Below are positions 24,027 to 32,241 of a DNA stretch of 32,423 nucleotides, piece after piece (within the stretch, counting starts at the first letter, position 1; every line of letters starts with the position of its first letter). The position numbers were made by a program, and so were the translations under genes. Origin of the DNA: a virus; IMG/VR virus record IMGVR_UViG_3300031774_002539, positions 1 to 32,423 of that record; one strand, 5' to 3'. Under the pieces are notes generated by a model, which searched no databases, was not told where the DNA came from, and saw only the letters and a list, made by a program, of their open reading frames with translations.

Positions 24027-24736
24027 TGAACACGGAAGAAATAAAAAAATTAGTAAAAACTCATGTGGATATTACTGATAAAGAATTAGATGATTTAGAT
24101 AGGGAAACTAATTTCGAGGGGGTTTTAACTAAAAGAAAACCTAAGACAATTATTACCAAATACAATACCACAGATAATATTAATGAATACGGATATAGGT
24201 CAGATTCATTTGATGATGATACAGATGGTTTTATGTTTTTGGGATGTTCGCTAACAGCAGGAGTTGGATTAGAGGAACACGAAACATGGCCTTGGATGGT
24301 GGGAAAACATTTTGATGTGAGGGTTTGGAATCTATCCCAAAATGGTAGGGGAGATGATTTATGTTTTATGAATGCTGTTAGGTGGATTCCAAAATTAAAA
24401 CCTAAAGTTGTTAGTGTTCTACTTCCAACAGCAGGTAGATTTCAATTCTTCGACTATGATAACGATAAATTATCTAACGAATTTTATATATACAATTTAC
24501 CCAAGAAACCTAAGTTCCCTTGGCTGTATAATTCTAAGCATTTATATCTATCAGTATTAAAAAATGTCATGGGAATTAAATTGATTTGTGATGAATATAA
24601 TATACCTTTTATAGTAGAATCTTCTACTGAAATTTTGGATTGGCCAGATAAAGCAAGAGATGACTCACATCCAGGCCCTAAGTGGCAAAAAATAGTATCT
24701 AATTTATATATAGAAAGTATAGAAAGGTTCTTCTAA
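24026..24736 (+). CDS. SGNH/GDSL-like hydrolase-fold protein (1)
   Basis: A 236-residue protein with SGNH-hydrolase landmarks: FLGCSLTAGVG (serine S75 in place of GDS), SQNGRGDD with N106, and DDSHPG with D212 and H215 near the C-terminus. SGNH enzymes are esterases or acyl transferases, and in phages are found beside glycan genes. The start is GTG at 24026, overlapping the polymerase stop by one base. Its last six codons (SIERFF) repeat those of the polymerase, with changes only at third codon positions. That tail could bind the sliding clamp, in which case the fold may serve at the fork rather than on sugars. Fold fairly certain; function unknown. Confidence 0.75.
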   Translation: MNTEEIKKLVKTHVDITDKELDDLDRETNFEGVLTKRKPKTIITKYNTTDNINEYGYRSDSFDDDTDGFMFLGCSLTAGVGLEEHETWPWMVGKHFDVRVWNLSQNGRGDDLCFMNAVRWIPKLKPKVVSVLLPTAGRFQFFDYDNDKLSNEFYIYNLPKKPKFPWLYNSKHLYLSVLKNVMGIKLICDEYNIPFIVESSTEILDWPDKARDDSHPGPKWQKIVSNLYIESIERFF

Positions 24737-24737
24737 A

Positions 24738-25532
24738 ATGTTTAAACTTGCCTATTTAAATGGTTGTAGTTTTGTGGATGGATTTAAAGGACTTGATGAT
24801 TCAATTGTTAAAACAGAACTTGATATTAAAAAAATTATTAATAATGCTTCACATGGATGTGGTAATGATAAAATCAGAAGGACAACGATAGATTTTCTTT
24901 TAAAGAATAAAAATTTGTGGGAAGATTTATTGGTTGTGATTGGTTGGACTCAATTTACACGATTTGAATTGTGGGATGAGTTTAAAAACAAGAATGGGAA
25001 AGAATCATCAAGTTTTATACAGTTGAATTCTAAATTAGTACACAATAAAAAAAAGAGTACTGATTTTTTAGAACGAATGGATTCATCTCAAGCTTTTCCT
25101 TCTCCAGAAAAGTCACTAATTAGATTTGGTCTGAAAAAAGATATTCATGGTAATGATATGTCAGATAAGTTTTGGAAGTGGTTTATGGTAAGACATTACA
25201 ATGTTAGAGACAGATATGATAAATATTTAGATAACATTTTGTATTTACAGATGTTTTTAAAGACTAATAATATTAAGTATGTGATGTTTGATAGTTTATG
25301 GAGTATAAACGAAACTAAGTTATCAGATAAGTACAAATTTAAATATAATGAAATAGATTTTGATAGATGGGTGTGGGGTGATGATAAAACGAGTTGGTCA
25401 GAATACCTAACTGATATAGATCCATCTCATACCGAAACAAGAATCAGTAATACTGATGACCATCCAAACGAAAATGGTCAAAAAATATGGCTTAAAATTA
25501 TATCTAATAAGGTAAAAGAATTATATGAATAA
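24738..25532 (+). CDS. SGNH/GDSL-like hydrolase-fold protein (2)
   Basis: A 264-residue protein resembling the first SGNH protein in layout: YLNGCSFVDG at residues 6-15 (serine S11), ASHGCGNDKIRRT giving the Gly/Asn block, LLVVIGWTQFTRFE, and DDHPNENGQKIW near the end with the catalytic-type His. The Asp-x-x-His spacing is not perfect (TDDH), so catalysis is less certain than for its neighbour. NGCSF is shared with the partial gene at 32238, which suggests a family of three in this window. It starts one base after the previous stop and has no signal peptide. Substrate unknown. Confidence 0.7.
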   Translation: MFKLAYLNGCSFVDGFKGLDDSIVKTELDIKKIINNASHGCGNDKIRRTTIDFLLKNKNLWEDLLVVIGWTQFTRFELWDEFKNKNGKESSSFIQLNSKLVHNKKKSTDFLERMDSSQAFPSPEKSLIRFGLKKDIHGNDMSDKFWKWFMVRHYNVRDRYDKYLDNILYLQMFLKTNNIKYVMFDSLWSINETKLSDKYKFKYNEIDFDRWVWGDDKTSWSEYLTDIDPSHTETRISNTDDHPNENGQKIWLKIISNKVKELYE

Positions 25533-25549
25533 TAATGTCAAAGATTTTT

Positions 25550-25589
25550 TTGATTTTGAGAAATAAGTTTGATATATATGTATATATCA
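25550..25589 (+). promoter_or_regulatory. Possible promoter and AT palindrome before the sliding clamp
   Basis: TTGATT at 25550-25555, 17-base spacer, TATATA at 25573-25578. The -10 lies in a 20-base AT palindrome (25570-25589, nine-base arms). It could be a promoter with an operator-like site, or just AT-rich DNA. Confidence 0.35.
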
Positions 25590-25613
25590 TATTAACATAA
25601 GGAGAAATGATAA

Positions 25614-26333
25614 ATGAATAAATACAAATTAACTCGATTCATTGACAAGTACCATTTAGGTGGTAATGTTAATGCAGTAGTTATCAACAGCAAGAGTGAT
25701 AAATTATCTACTCGATTCATTACTGGTGATAAAGCACTACTCGGAGAATTGAAGATGAATAATTGGACATTCGAGGATTCCGAATTGGGAGTTTATGATA
25801 CAGAACAACTTAGTAGATTACTTGGTGTTTTGGATGATGATGTAACCCTTAATTTGACTCAGGCGGGTGATAAGGCAATCGCCGTTGAGATTTCTGATGC
25901 ACTATCCAAAGTCAACTTTATGTTGTCGGATAAATCAGTTATCAATCAACCACCGCCACTAAAACAACTTCCTGAATTTCAGGTAGAGATTAAAGTGGAT
26001 TCCAATTTCATTAATAGATTCATTAGTGGTAAATCTGCATTACCAGATACAGATACCTTTACGGTAATAGCTGATGATGATGGAGTGAAACTTGTAATAG
26101 GTTATTCTTCAATCAACACAAACAGAGTTACAATTCCTGTTGAGACTACAGCAACATCTAAAATAGAAAATGTATCTTTTAACGCAAATCTATTTAAGGA
26201 TGTTCTTACAGCAAATAAAGAATGTGAAAGTGCAACACTATATGTTAGTGAACAAGGGTTATCAAAAATCAACTTCAAGGTTGATGATTATGATGCTACT
26301 TACTTTCTTGTAGCCGTTCAAGACGTTGATTGA
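25614..26333 (+). CDS. gp45: T4 gp45-like sliding clamp
   Basis: A 239-residue clamp of the gp45 type, length close to T4 gp45 (228). The sequence has two repeats of alternating strands typical of a clamp half. They include FTGDKALLGELKMNNWTFE-like and DTEQLSRLLGVLDDDVTLNL segments in the first, and FINRFISGKSALPDTDTFTVIADDDGVKLVIGYSS in the second. It forms a trimeric ring on DNA and ties the polymerase and other proteins to DNA. A strong AAGGAG site precedes the ATG. Several nearby proteins end in aromatic tails suited to bind it. The clamp-loader genes (gp44/gp62) are not in the window. The next gene starts eight bases inside it. Confidence 0.88.
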   Translation: MNKYKLTRFIDKYHLGGNVNAVVINSKSDKLSTRFITGDKALLGELKMNNWTFEDSELGVYDTEQLSRLLGVLDDDVTLNLTQAGDKAIAVEISDALSKVNFMLSDKSVINQPPPLKQLPEFQVEIKVDSNFINRFISGKSALPDTDTFTVIADDDGVKLVIGYSSINTNRVTIPVETTATSKIENVSFNANLFKDVLTANKECESATLYVSEQGLSKINFKVDDYDATYFLVAVQDVD

Positions 26334-27300
26334 TTTTGACAACTTCCCAACTTTTAGTGAAGAACATTTTAATACTTGGATAAACGAATTAACACCAATA
26401 GAGGAACATAATGGTTACTTGGTTAAACGAGACGACCTTTTCAATCTTGGTGGTGTTAGTGGTGGAAAAGTTAGACAATGTTCTAAACTTGTCTATGATA
26501 ATTTAGACCATATACTCAACGAGTGTAATGGTGGAATACTTACAGCTGCTGGAATACCATCTCCACAGAGTTGTATAACTTCGGCAGTTGCAAAGTATTT
26601 TGGGTTGAAATGTTTGGTTACAATACCACATTATCCCGACCATATCAAAGATAGTTATAGAGTAAATGCTTCACTATCTCAAAAGTTTGGTGCCAAAATG
26701 TATGGGGTGGGAAACCCTAATATATCGGGTCCCGAACTTGATGCCAAAAAACTCGTTGGTGAAACAGGTTATTTCCAAATAAAATTTGGAATGAATGGAA
26801 AACAAGTGATGGAAACCATTGCCCAACAAGTGAAAAATATTCCTGACTGTGTAGAGACTGTCGTGGGAATAGCTGGGAGTGGATTATCTATGCTAGGTGT
26901 AGCATTAGGGTGTAAGTTGTATAACAAAAATGTTAAAGTTATACATCCTGTAGCATTAAGTGGATATGTGTATAAAAATAAGAAAACTTGGTATGATCGT
27001 CTCCTTCCCAAAGACCAATTTGACGGAGAATTTCATGTGGTACAATCTGATTATCCATATCAACACAAACTTAAATTAGATGAATCATTACCGCTTGACC
27101 AAACATACGAAGCTAAGGCTTGGGATTGGATGACCAAAAATCTAAAACCATCTGAAAAGGTGTTGTTTTGGGATGTTGGTATTAAAGAATATGACTTGGA
27201 TTACATTGAACCTATCAAGTGGCACAAATCAGAATATGAAATGATTATCGATAGAGAACTGAGAAGGAAACATGAGCAAGTCAAACACGACTTTTTCTAA
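26326..27300 (+). CDS. Fold-type II PLP enzyme (ACC deaminase / D-cysteine desulfhydrase-like)
   Basis: A 324-residue PLP enzyme. The lysine that holds PLP is probably K48 in NLGGVSGGKVRQ, matching the GGNKxRK pattern of ACC deaminase and D-cysteine desulfhydrase. TAAGIPSPQS takes the place of the usual GGIQSNH loop. VVGIAGSGLSMLGVALG is the glycine-rich phosphate-binding loop. The altered loop means the substrate should differ from ACC or D-cysteine. The start is a TTG eight bases inside the clamp gene; no ATG lies near. The C-terminus is VKHDFF, like the next gene's IKHGFF. It overlaps the next gene by 29 bases, forming a cassette with YkgJ-like, methyltransferase and amidinotransferase genes. 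Confidence 0.82.
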   Translation: MIDFDNFPTFSEEHFNTWINELTPIEEHNGYLVKRDDLFNLGGVSGGKVRQCSKLVYDNLDHILNECNGGILTAAGIPSPQSCITSAVAKYFGLKCLVTIPHYPDHIKDSYRVNASLSQKFGAKMYGVGNPNISGPELDAKKLVGETGYFQIKFGMNGKQVMETIAQQVKNIPDCVETVVGIAGSGLSMLGVALGCKLYNKNVKVIHPVALSGYVYKNKKTWYDRLLPKDQFDGEFHVVQSDYPYQHKLKLDESLPLDQTYEAKAWDWMTKNLKPSEKVLFWDVGIKEYDLDYIEPIKWHKSEYEMIIDRELRRKHEQVKHDFF

Positions 27301-27820
27301 GGCCTGGTTAGAAAAGAAAATAATGTGTGGGTTATGTAACTTTGGTTGCTGTAACCACAATTCTTTTCATGTAGAGATTACTGAGGAAGAACAAGAAAAA
27401 TACAAAAAACAATTTGGACTTGATTTAGAATTGGAATGGCCACAAGATGGTTGTTGTGATTTACTAAGTAAGGATGGAACGGGTTGTAGTTTGGGTGATG
27501 AACGACCTGTATTCTGTAAAACATATCCATTAGTGGAGAACAAAACAGGTCGTGTGGTGATTAATAATTGGGCATATTTACATTGTCCAAAGCCTGAGAA
27601 TTACGAGTTAGATAGAGAAGTGGATGGTAAGTATCATTACAAGTTGAAAAAGAAACATAAGAACAAACGAGATGAATTGATATTAGATGATAAGATAGAA
27701 AATGTAGTTAAACAAATATGGTTACAATCCAAAGAGGCACTTGTCGAAACATACGGACAAGAGTTTTACGAAAAGATAAAAATAGAAATGAAACAAACAA
27801 TTAAACACGGATTCTTTTAA
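27272..27820 (+). CDS. YkgJ-like cysteine-cluster protein
   Basis: A 182-residue protein with the YkgJ/CxxCxxCC-type metal-binding layout: CGLCNFGCC (C19, C22, C26, C27), then CC at 62-63, C72 in TGCSLGDERP, RPVFCKTYPL with C82, and C104 near YLHCPKPENYE. Family members bind zinc or an iron-sulfur cluster; some are thought to modify proteins or other molecules, but the chemistry is poorly known. The basic helical C-terminal half ends IKHGFF, an aromatic tail shared with the PLP enzyme. It starts 29 bases inside the PLP gene and its stop overlaps the next ATG by one base. Confidence 0.8.
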   Translation: MSKSNTTFSKAWLEKKIMCGLCNFGCCNHNSFHVEITEEEQEKYKKQFGLDLELEWPQDGCCDLLSKDGTGCSLGDERPVFCKTYPLVENKTGRVVINNWAYLHCPKPENYELDREVDGKYHYKLKKKHKNKRDELILDDKIENVVKQIWLQSKEALVETYGQEFYEKIKIEMKQTIKHGFF

Positions 27821-29040
27821 TGTATATAGATTACTTTGATAAATTTTACAATATGAAACCCTATCTCGAAATTGATGAAAAGGATTGGGAGTACATTAAA
27901 GAAACATTTGATAAAGATGATGTTAAGGAAAGTCTTGCAAAAGTAGCAATGACATACCCACTTCCATATCCTGATTTAACCGAAAAGAGAGCATACAAGG
28001 ATTTCCAAAAACTCAAGGGTATGAAATGGAATGAAATTATGGTAGAGGGTGAGTGGTATGCTAGAGAAGGAACAGAATATACCTATAATTTAAATTATGA
28101 TAAAAAACAATTATATTTTAGAAGATTAAATGCTGGTAATGAGGCAAGTAACTACTTTCAGATAGAAAATCGTTGGTCAGTTGATGGTTCGGTTTCACCA
28201 GGTCCTAAACGAACTTGGGGAAGTCATAAGTTTATGACCACACTTATGGGAAGTGCTTACTCGTTGAAGATGCCCAAGATAAACAAGAACATATTGAGAA
28301 CTATGATTGGGTTGAGAAAATATATTTGTTCTCAGTTCAAACCAAATGTGGCAAAGATAATTTACGATATGTTTAAGTCAGAAAACATATTAGACTTTTC
28401 GATGGGGTGGGGTGATAGGTTGGCTGGATTTTACGCAAGTGAATATGGTAAACACTATGTTGGTTTAGATCCAAGAGGAGAGAATCACCCTATCTACAAG
28501 GAACAATCTGAATTCTATGAAAAACATTTGGGATTCTTTGAACACGATAGAAAGTCTGAGTTTCATTGTAGTCCAGCAGAAGATTTTGACTTCGCCCCGT
28601 ACAACGAACATTTTGACATGGTATTTACAAGTCCACCATACTTTAGCGTGGAGCGTTATAGTTACGATGATACACAAAGTTGGGTTAGATACAAAGATAT
28701 AAACGATTGGAATAAGGATTTTCTACAATCGACCTTGGGTAACTTATGGGGAAGTATAAAAAAAGGTGGATATTTATTAGTGAATATATCAGATGTCTAT
28801 ACAAATTCAAAATGGTCAACCGAAAGAGGTTGGTTGGAGATTTGTAATCCTATGAATGACTACTTATCCAAGATGGGAGAGTATCAAGGTTGTATTGGAA
28901 TGGAGATGGCCAAACGACCTAATAGTGGTGGAGCTGGAACGGCTAAAAGTTACGAGGGTTCTGTGTGGACGGAGAAATCATTAGAGAACAAACAGGATAA
29001 GAAGTTTGGAGAACCAATATGGGTATGGAAAAAGTTGTAA
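27820..29040 (+). CDS. SPPY-type methyltransferase, likely DNA-modifying
   Basis: A 406-residue methyltransferase with SAM motif I NILDFSMGWGDRLAGF (D192), GLDPRGENH as the ribose-binding strand, and MVFTSPPYFSVERYS with SPPY at residues 271-274. SPPY is typical of N4-cytosine and related amino-group methyltransferases. Motif I precedes motif IV, the opposite order to the methyltransferase at 15686, so the two are not recent duplicates. The first 150 residues are a separate domain, probably target recognition (GTEYTYNLNYDKKQLYFRR). It lies in the overlapping PLP/YkgJ/amidinotransferase cassette. A DNA target is likely but not proven. Confidence 0.78.
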   Translation: MYIDYFDKFYNMKPYLEIDEKDWEYIKETFDKDDVKESLAKVAMTYPLPYPDLTEKRAYKDFQKLKGMKWNEIMVEGEWYAREGTEYTYNLNYDKKQLYFRRLNAGNEASNYFQIENRWSVDGSVSPGPKRTWGSHKFMTTLMGSAYSLKMPKINKNILRTMIGLRKYICSQFKPNVAKIIYDMFKSENILDFSMGWGDRLAGFYASEYGKHYVGLDPRGENHPIYKEQSEFYEKHLGFFEHDRKSEFHCSPAEDFDFAPYNEHFDMVFTSPPYFSVERYSYDDTQSWVRYKDINDWNKDFLQSTLGNLWGSIKKGGYLLVNISDVYTNSKWSTERGWLEICNPMNDYLSKMGEYQGCIGMEMAKRPNSGGAGTAKSYEGSVWTEKSLENKQDKKFGEPIWVWKKL

Positions 29041-30047
29041 GTAGTAATAATGAATGGGATACCTTAAAAGAAGTTTATGTTGGTATTATAGATAATCCAA
29101 ATAATCCTGACCACGATGTAGACTTACATTGTATAAATTATGCCGATAGGGATGAGATGTTAGGTGTGGAGGAAGGATTATATCCCAAACAAGTAATTGA
29201 AGAAACTCAAGAAGATTTAGAAGGATTGGTTTCTATTCTTAAATCACTTGGTGTAAAGGTAAAACGACCTCAACCACAGGATAACCAATCACATTTTGCA
29301 ACACTTGATTGGTGTACAAATGGATATTACAATTATTGTCCACGAGATAGTGTGGTGGTTGTAGGAGATACAATTATAGAATCACCTATGACTTTAAGGT
29401 CAAGGTACTTTGAAACATTTTCATTTCGTGATGATTTCATTGATTATATGAAAAAGGGTGCAAGGTGGGTTTCAGCACCAAAACCAAGATTAAGAGATGA
29501 TTGTTATCAAAGAGACGATTTAGATAAATTAACATTAACAGAAGTAGAACCCATATTTGATGCAGCAAATATTCTTAGATGTAACGATGATATATTATAT
29601 TTGGTTTCAAACACGGGCAACAAGTTAGGTGCACAATGGTTACAGAATTTTCTTGGAAGTAAATATAAGGTACATACTTTAGAAAATATGTATAGTTATG
29701 TTCATTTAGATTCGACTATATCCCTATTAAGAGAAGGATTGTGTTTGTTAAATCCTGAAAGGGTGAATGAAGATAATATACCCGAACCATTAAAATCTTG
29801 GGATAAGATTTGGTGTCCTGATATGGTGGATATAGGACATTATCCTAATTACAATCACGCTTCAGTTTGGATTGGTATTAATTTATTGTCTCTGAATGAA
29901 AATTTGGTTATATGTGATGAAAATCAAACAGAGTTACATAAGGAACTATATAAAAATAATATAGAAGTCATTCCTATGAAATTAAGACATGCAAGAACAC
30001 TTGGTGGTAGTTTTCATTGCACTACTTTGGATATTTGTCGTGGATAA
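29019..30047 (+). CDS. Glycine amidinotransferase-like enzyme
   Basis: A 342-residue amidinotransferase of the AGAT/StrB family, which moves the guanidine carbon and nitrogens from arginine onto an amine. Catalytic residues are D181 in EPIFDAANILR, H229 in YVHLDSTISLLREG and C334 in GGSFHCTTLD; all surrounding family signatures are present. Length is near human AGAT's catalytic core. The amine acceptor could be glycine, an amino sugar (as in streptomycin synthesis) or a modified base; the sequence does not show which. The ATG at 29019 lies 22 bases inside the methyltransferase gene with GGAG upstream. The gene sits between the PLP/methyltransferase cassette and glycosyltransferases. Confidence 0.9.
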   Translation: MGMEKVVSSNNEWDTLKEVYVGIIDNPNNPDHDVDLHCINYADRDEMLGVEEGLYPKQVIEETQEDLEGLVSILKSLGVKVKRPQPQDNQSHFATLDWCTNGYYNYCPRDSVVVVGDTIIESPMTLRSRYFETFSFRDDFIDYMKKGARWVSAPKPRLRDDCYQRDDLDKLTLTEVEPIFDAANILRCNDDILYLVSNTGNKLGAQWLQNFLGSKYKVHTLENMYSYVHLDSTISLLREGLCLLNPERVNEDNIPEPLKSWDKIWCPDMVDIGHYPNYNHASVWIGINLLSLNENLVICDENQTELHKELYKNNIEVIPMKLRHARTLGGSFHCTTLDICRG

Positions 30048-30831
30048 ATCATATGTAAAGTTTGTAAATTTTAAAAAAAATGCAGGACTTTGGCATCACA
30101 CATATAATCTAAAAGTAATTTTAAAATATGCATATCACAATAATAAAATACCAATAATCCCTATGTTTGAATTTGGAGAACCAGAGGGATTAGGATCAGA
30201 AAGAATATTTGATACAAATTTAAGTCAGTACTATGATTATTCTAAATTAAAAATCGATGGAAAACCATATGAAGTTGTATTAGATAATGAGTTCGAAAAT
30301 AGTAGGACAGAAGTTTTTGATTTCTATAAAACACATTTAGGAAAACAAGGTAAATATGTTGGTTATTTTCCTGATATTGAAGAATTAATGGTTGATGGAA
30401 ATGTTGATATTGAATTACCATTTCATCAACATTTAGTAGACATTTCTTCTAATGTAATAAATCATTTGGGTAAATATGTATGTGTTCATGTGAGACGAGG
30501 AGATGTTTTAAGTCAATATTCAGATACAGATGAGGCCACTCAATCAGAAAATATTTTGAAGGTTTTGGACGAGTTAGTTGATGATTCTTATAAGGTTTAT
30601 ATTATGACGAATGAGGAAGATTTAACCTTATTTGATAAGATAACTCAAAAATATGATACTTATTTTTGGATAGACTTTGATGTATTGACGGAGTGGTATA
30701 ATAAAGACAATTATTTATTATTTTGTATAGAGTTATTAATAATGAAAAGTGCAAATAAAAAAGTTTCAACTTTTGAAAGAAATTATATACACAATATTAA
30801 CCAATGTGATAGGTGGTTATATGAAAGTTAA
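30040..30831 (+). CDS. Fucosyltransferase-like GT-B glycosyltransferase (GT11-type)
   Basis: A 263-residue protein. HVRRGDVLSQY (about residue 148) is the HxRRGD motif of alpha-1,2 and alpha-1,6 fucosyltransferases, which binds GDP-fucose. AGLWHHTYNLKVILKYA near the N-terminus is the usual first helix, and YKVYIMTNEEDLTLFD matches the following strand. An ATG at 29989 is in frame, but it would run deep into the amidinotransferase; the GTG at 30040 gives a natural eight-base overlap and starts at the conserved region. It would add fucose or a related sugar to a surface or virion glycan. Donor sugar inferred. Confidence 0.75.
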   Translation: MDKSYVKFVNFKKNAGLWHHTYNLKVILKYAYHNNKIPIIPMFEFGEPEGLGSERIFDTNLSQYYDYSKLKIDGKPYEVVLDNEFENSRTEVFDFYKTHLGKQGKYVGYFPDIEELMVDGNVDIELPFHQHLVDISSNVINHLGKYVCVHVRRGDVLSQYSDTDEATQSENILKVLDELVDDSYKVYIMTNEEDLTLFDKITQKYDTYFWIDFDVLTEWYNKDNYLLFCIELLIMKSANKKVSTFERNYIHNINQCDRWLYES

Positions 30832-31441
30832 TGGATTTTGGATTGGTGAGTTGGGTGAGATACAATATGAATGTATCAATTCTTGGGAAAAGAATGGTTA
30901 TGAATTTAAGTTATGGAATGAAAAAGATTATCACGAGATAGTTGACTCTGATGAATATTTTACATATCAACACGGACATTCAAAAGGTACACCGATTGCA
31001 TTTTCAAATCTGTTTAGATCAGAATTGTTATATCAACGAGGTGGGTTGTATGTTGATTTGGATATGTTATGTTTGAAACCATATGAGTTCAATAGACGAT
31101 TTGTATTTTCAGAGCAGATAGATAGTGGTTGGGATTATCATGTTGCAACTTGTATTATATATAGTGAGAGTAGTGGGGAACAAATTTTTAAAGATTGGGC
31201 AAATCGTATACGAAAGATTGGTGAGAATTCTACACACGGAGATTTAGGACCTAATTTAATCACACCATTGGTTGAGCAATATGGTTATGAAGATTATGTA
31301 TTACCTAAAAAGTATTTTTGTTCAGTAGATTGGCAATCATATGAAGATGTTTTTACATATGATGGTGATTCGTATGGAATACATTTGTTTACGAGTCTAT
31401 GGAATGAAGAAGATTATAAAAATATAAATAAATTAAAATGA
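30821..31441 (+). CDS. GT32-like glycosyltransferase with DxD motif
   Basis: A 206-residue glycosyltransferase of the GT32/mannosyltransferase-like group. SNLFRSELLYQRGGLYVDLD carries the RxxLLYxxGGxYxDxD signature with D79 and D81 holding the metal and sugar nucleotide. FWIGELGEIQYECINSW is the usual N-terminal strand and helix. An in-frame ATG exists at 30749, but the AGGTGG ribosome site at 30811-30816 points to the ATG at 30821. The gene starts 11 bases inside the fucosyltransferase gene. Acceptor and sugar unknown. Confidence 0.82.
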   Translation: MKVNGFWIGELGEIQYECINSWEKNGYEFKLWNEKDYHEIVDSDEYFTYQHGHSKGTPIAFSNLFRSELLYQRGGLYVDLDMLCLKPYEFNRRFVFSEQIDSGWDYHVATCIIYSESSGEQIFKDWANRIRKIGENSTHGDLGPNLITPLVEQYGYEDYVLPKKYFCSVDWQSYEDVFTYDGDSYGIHLFTSLWNEEDYKNINKLK

Positions 31442-32241
31442 GAATAGAACAGGCATATATTTCACCATCGTTATCACATTTCAAAAATGAATTTTTGGAA
31501 TGTTGGAATTTAAAAGATTATGATAATTCAGAAGAACCTGCACTATTTTGGGGATTATATCCTGATTGGGATGGAGAGTTAGAATGTGAGAAAAATTCTT
31601 CATCAGATGTAGATGTCTATAACAATCACATCGGTTTTAAAGTTTTAATTCCTGGTGGGGTTGAATGGACACGAGGTATGTTTGATCTAATAGATACTGA
31701 AAATATTAATTTGGTAGCTGTTGATGAGATTGAAATCGATTTAAATAAAAAGTATAATCTTCCACATAAATTTTTAAAAATCCCATACTTTGATTTTGAG
31801 AAATACGAACCTACGATTTTGGGTGATAAGATATATTCTCATATACCACTAAGAGAAAATAGTGGAGATTGGGGAAAAAATTTTGAAAAAATGTTTCATT
31901 ATGATAAATTGATGAATTTATTTGGAGAGGATAGGTTTTGTTTTCCCAAAGAATGGGTAACGCCACAAGAATGTATTAAATATTTTAATCAGAGTTTTGT
32001 TAACATAAAACCACATCTAATTAGAGGATTTAATACATCTTGGAAGTTGGGAAGTATGGGTAGAAATACAATTACTACCAATATAACGAGTGCACCAAAT
32101 TATTTACATTATGATTCTGATGATGAATTAAAAAGATTAGTAGATGAAGAATCAAAAAAGATTGGAACTATACAAGAGAATAAATTGTGGGATTACTTTC
32201 ATCAATCCGATGATTGGTTAAACGAGGAGTATTGGAAATGA
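31438..32241 (+). CDS. Glycosyltransferase-like protein
   Basis: A 267-residue protein that looks like a single GT-B-type domain: GFKVLIPGGVEWTRGMFDL, IYSHIPLRENSGDWGKNFEKM, and a C-terminal part with GSMGRNTITTN then DDELKRLVDEES, like the sugar-nucleotide side of glycosyltransferases. No DxD or HxRRGD motif is seen, so the family is not firm. It overlaps the previous gene by ATGA and the next by four bases, and is flanked by glycan genes, which supports the role. It could also be a sugar-pathway or minor structural protein. Confidence 0.55.
   Translation: MRIEQAYISPSLSHFKNEFLECWNLKDYDNSEEPALFWGLYPDWDGELECEKNSSSDVDVYNNHIGFKVLIPGGVEWTRGMFDLIDTENINLVAVDEIEIDLNKKYNLPHKFLKIPYFDFEKYEPTILGDKIYSHIPLRENSGDWGKNFEKMFHYDKLMNLFGEDRFCFPKEWVTPQECIKYFNQSFVNIKPHLIRGFNTSWKLGSMGRNTITTNITSAPNYLHYDSDDELKRLVDEESKKIGTIQENKLWDYFHQSDDWLNEEYWK

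Noticed and set aside
25570-25589. AT palindrome as a strong operator site
   Set aside because: It is a simple TA repeat, common in such AT-rich DNA; kept only as part of a low-confidence promoter.
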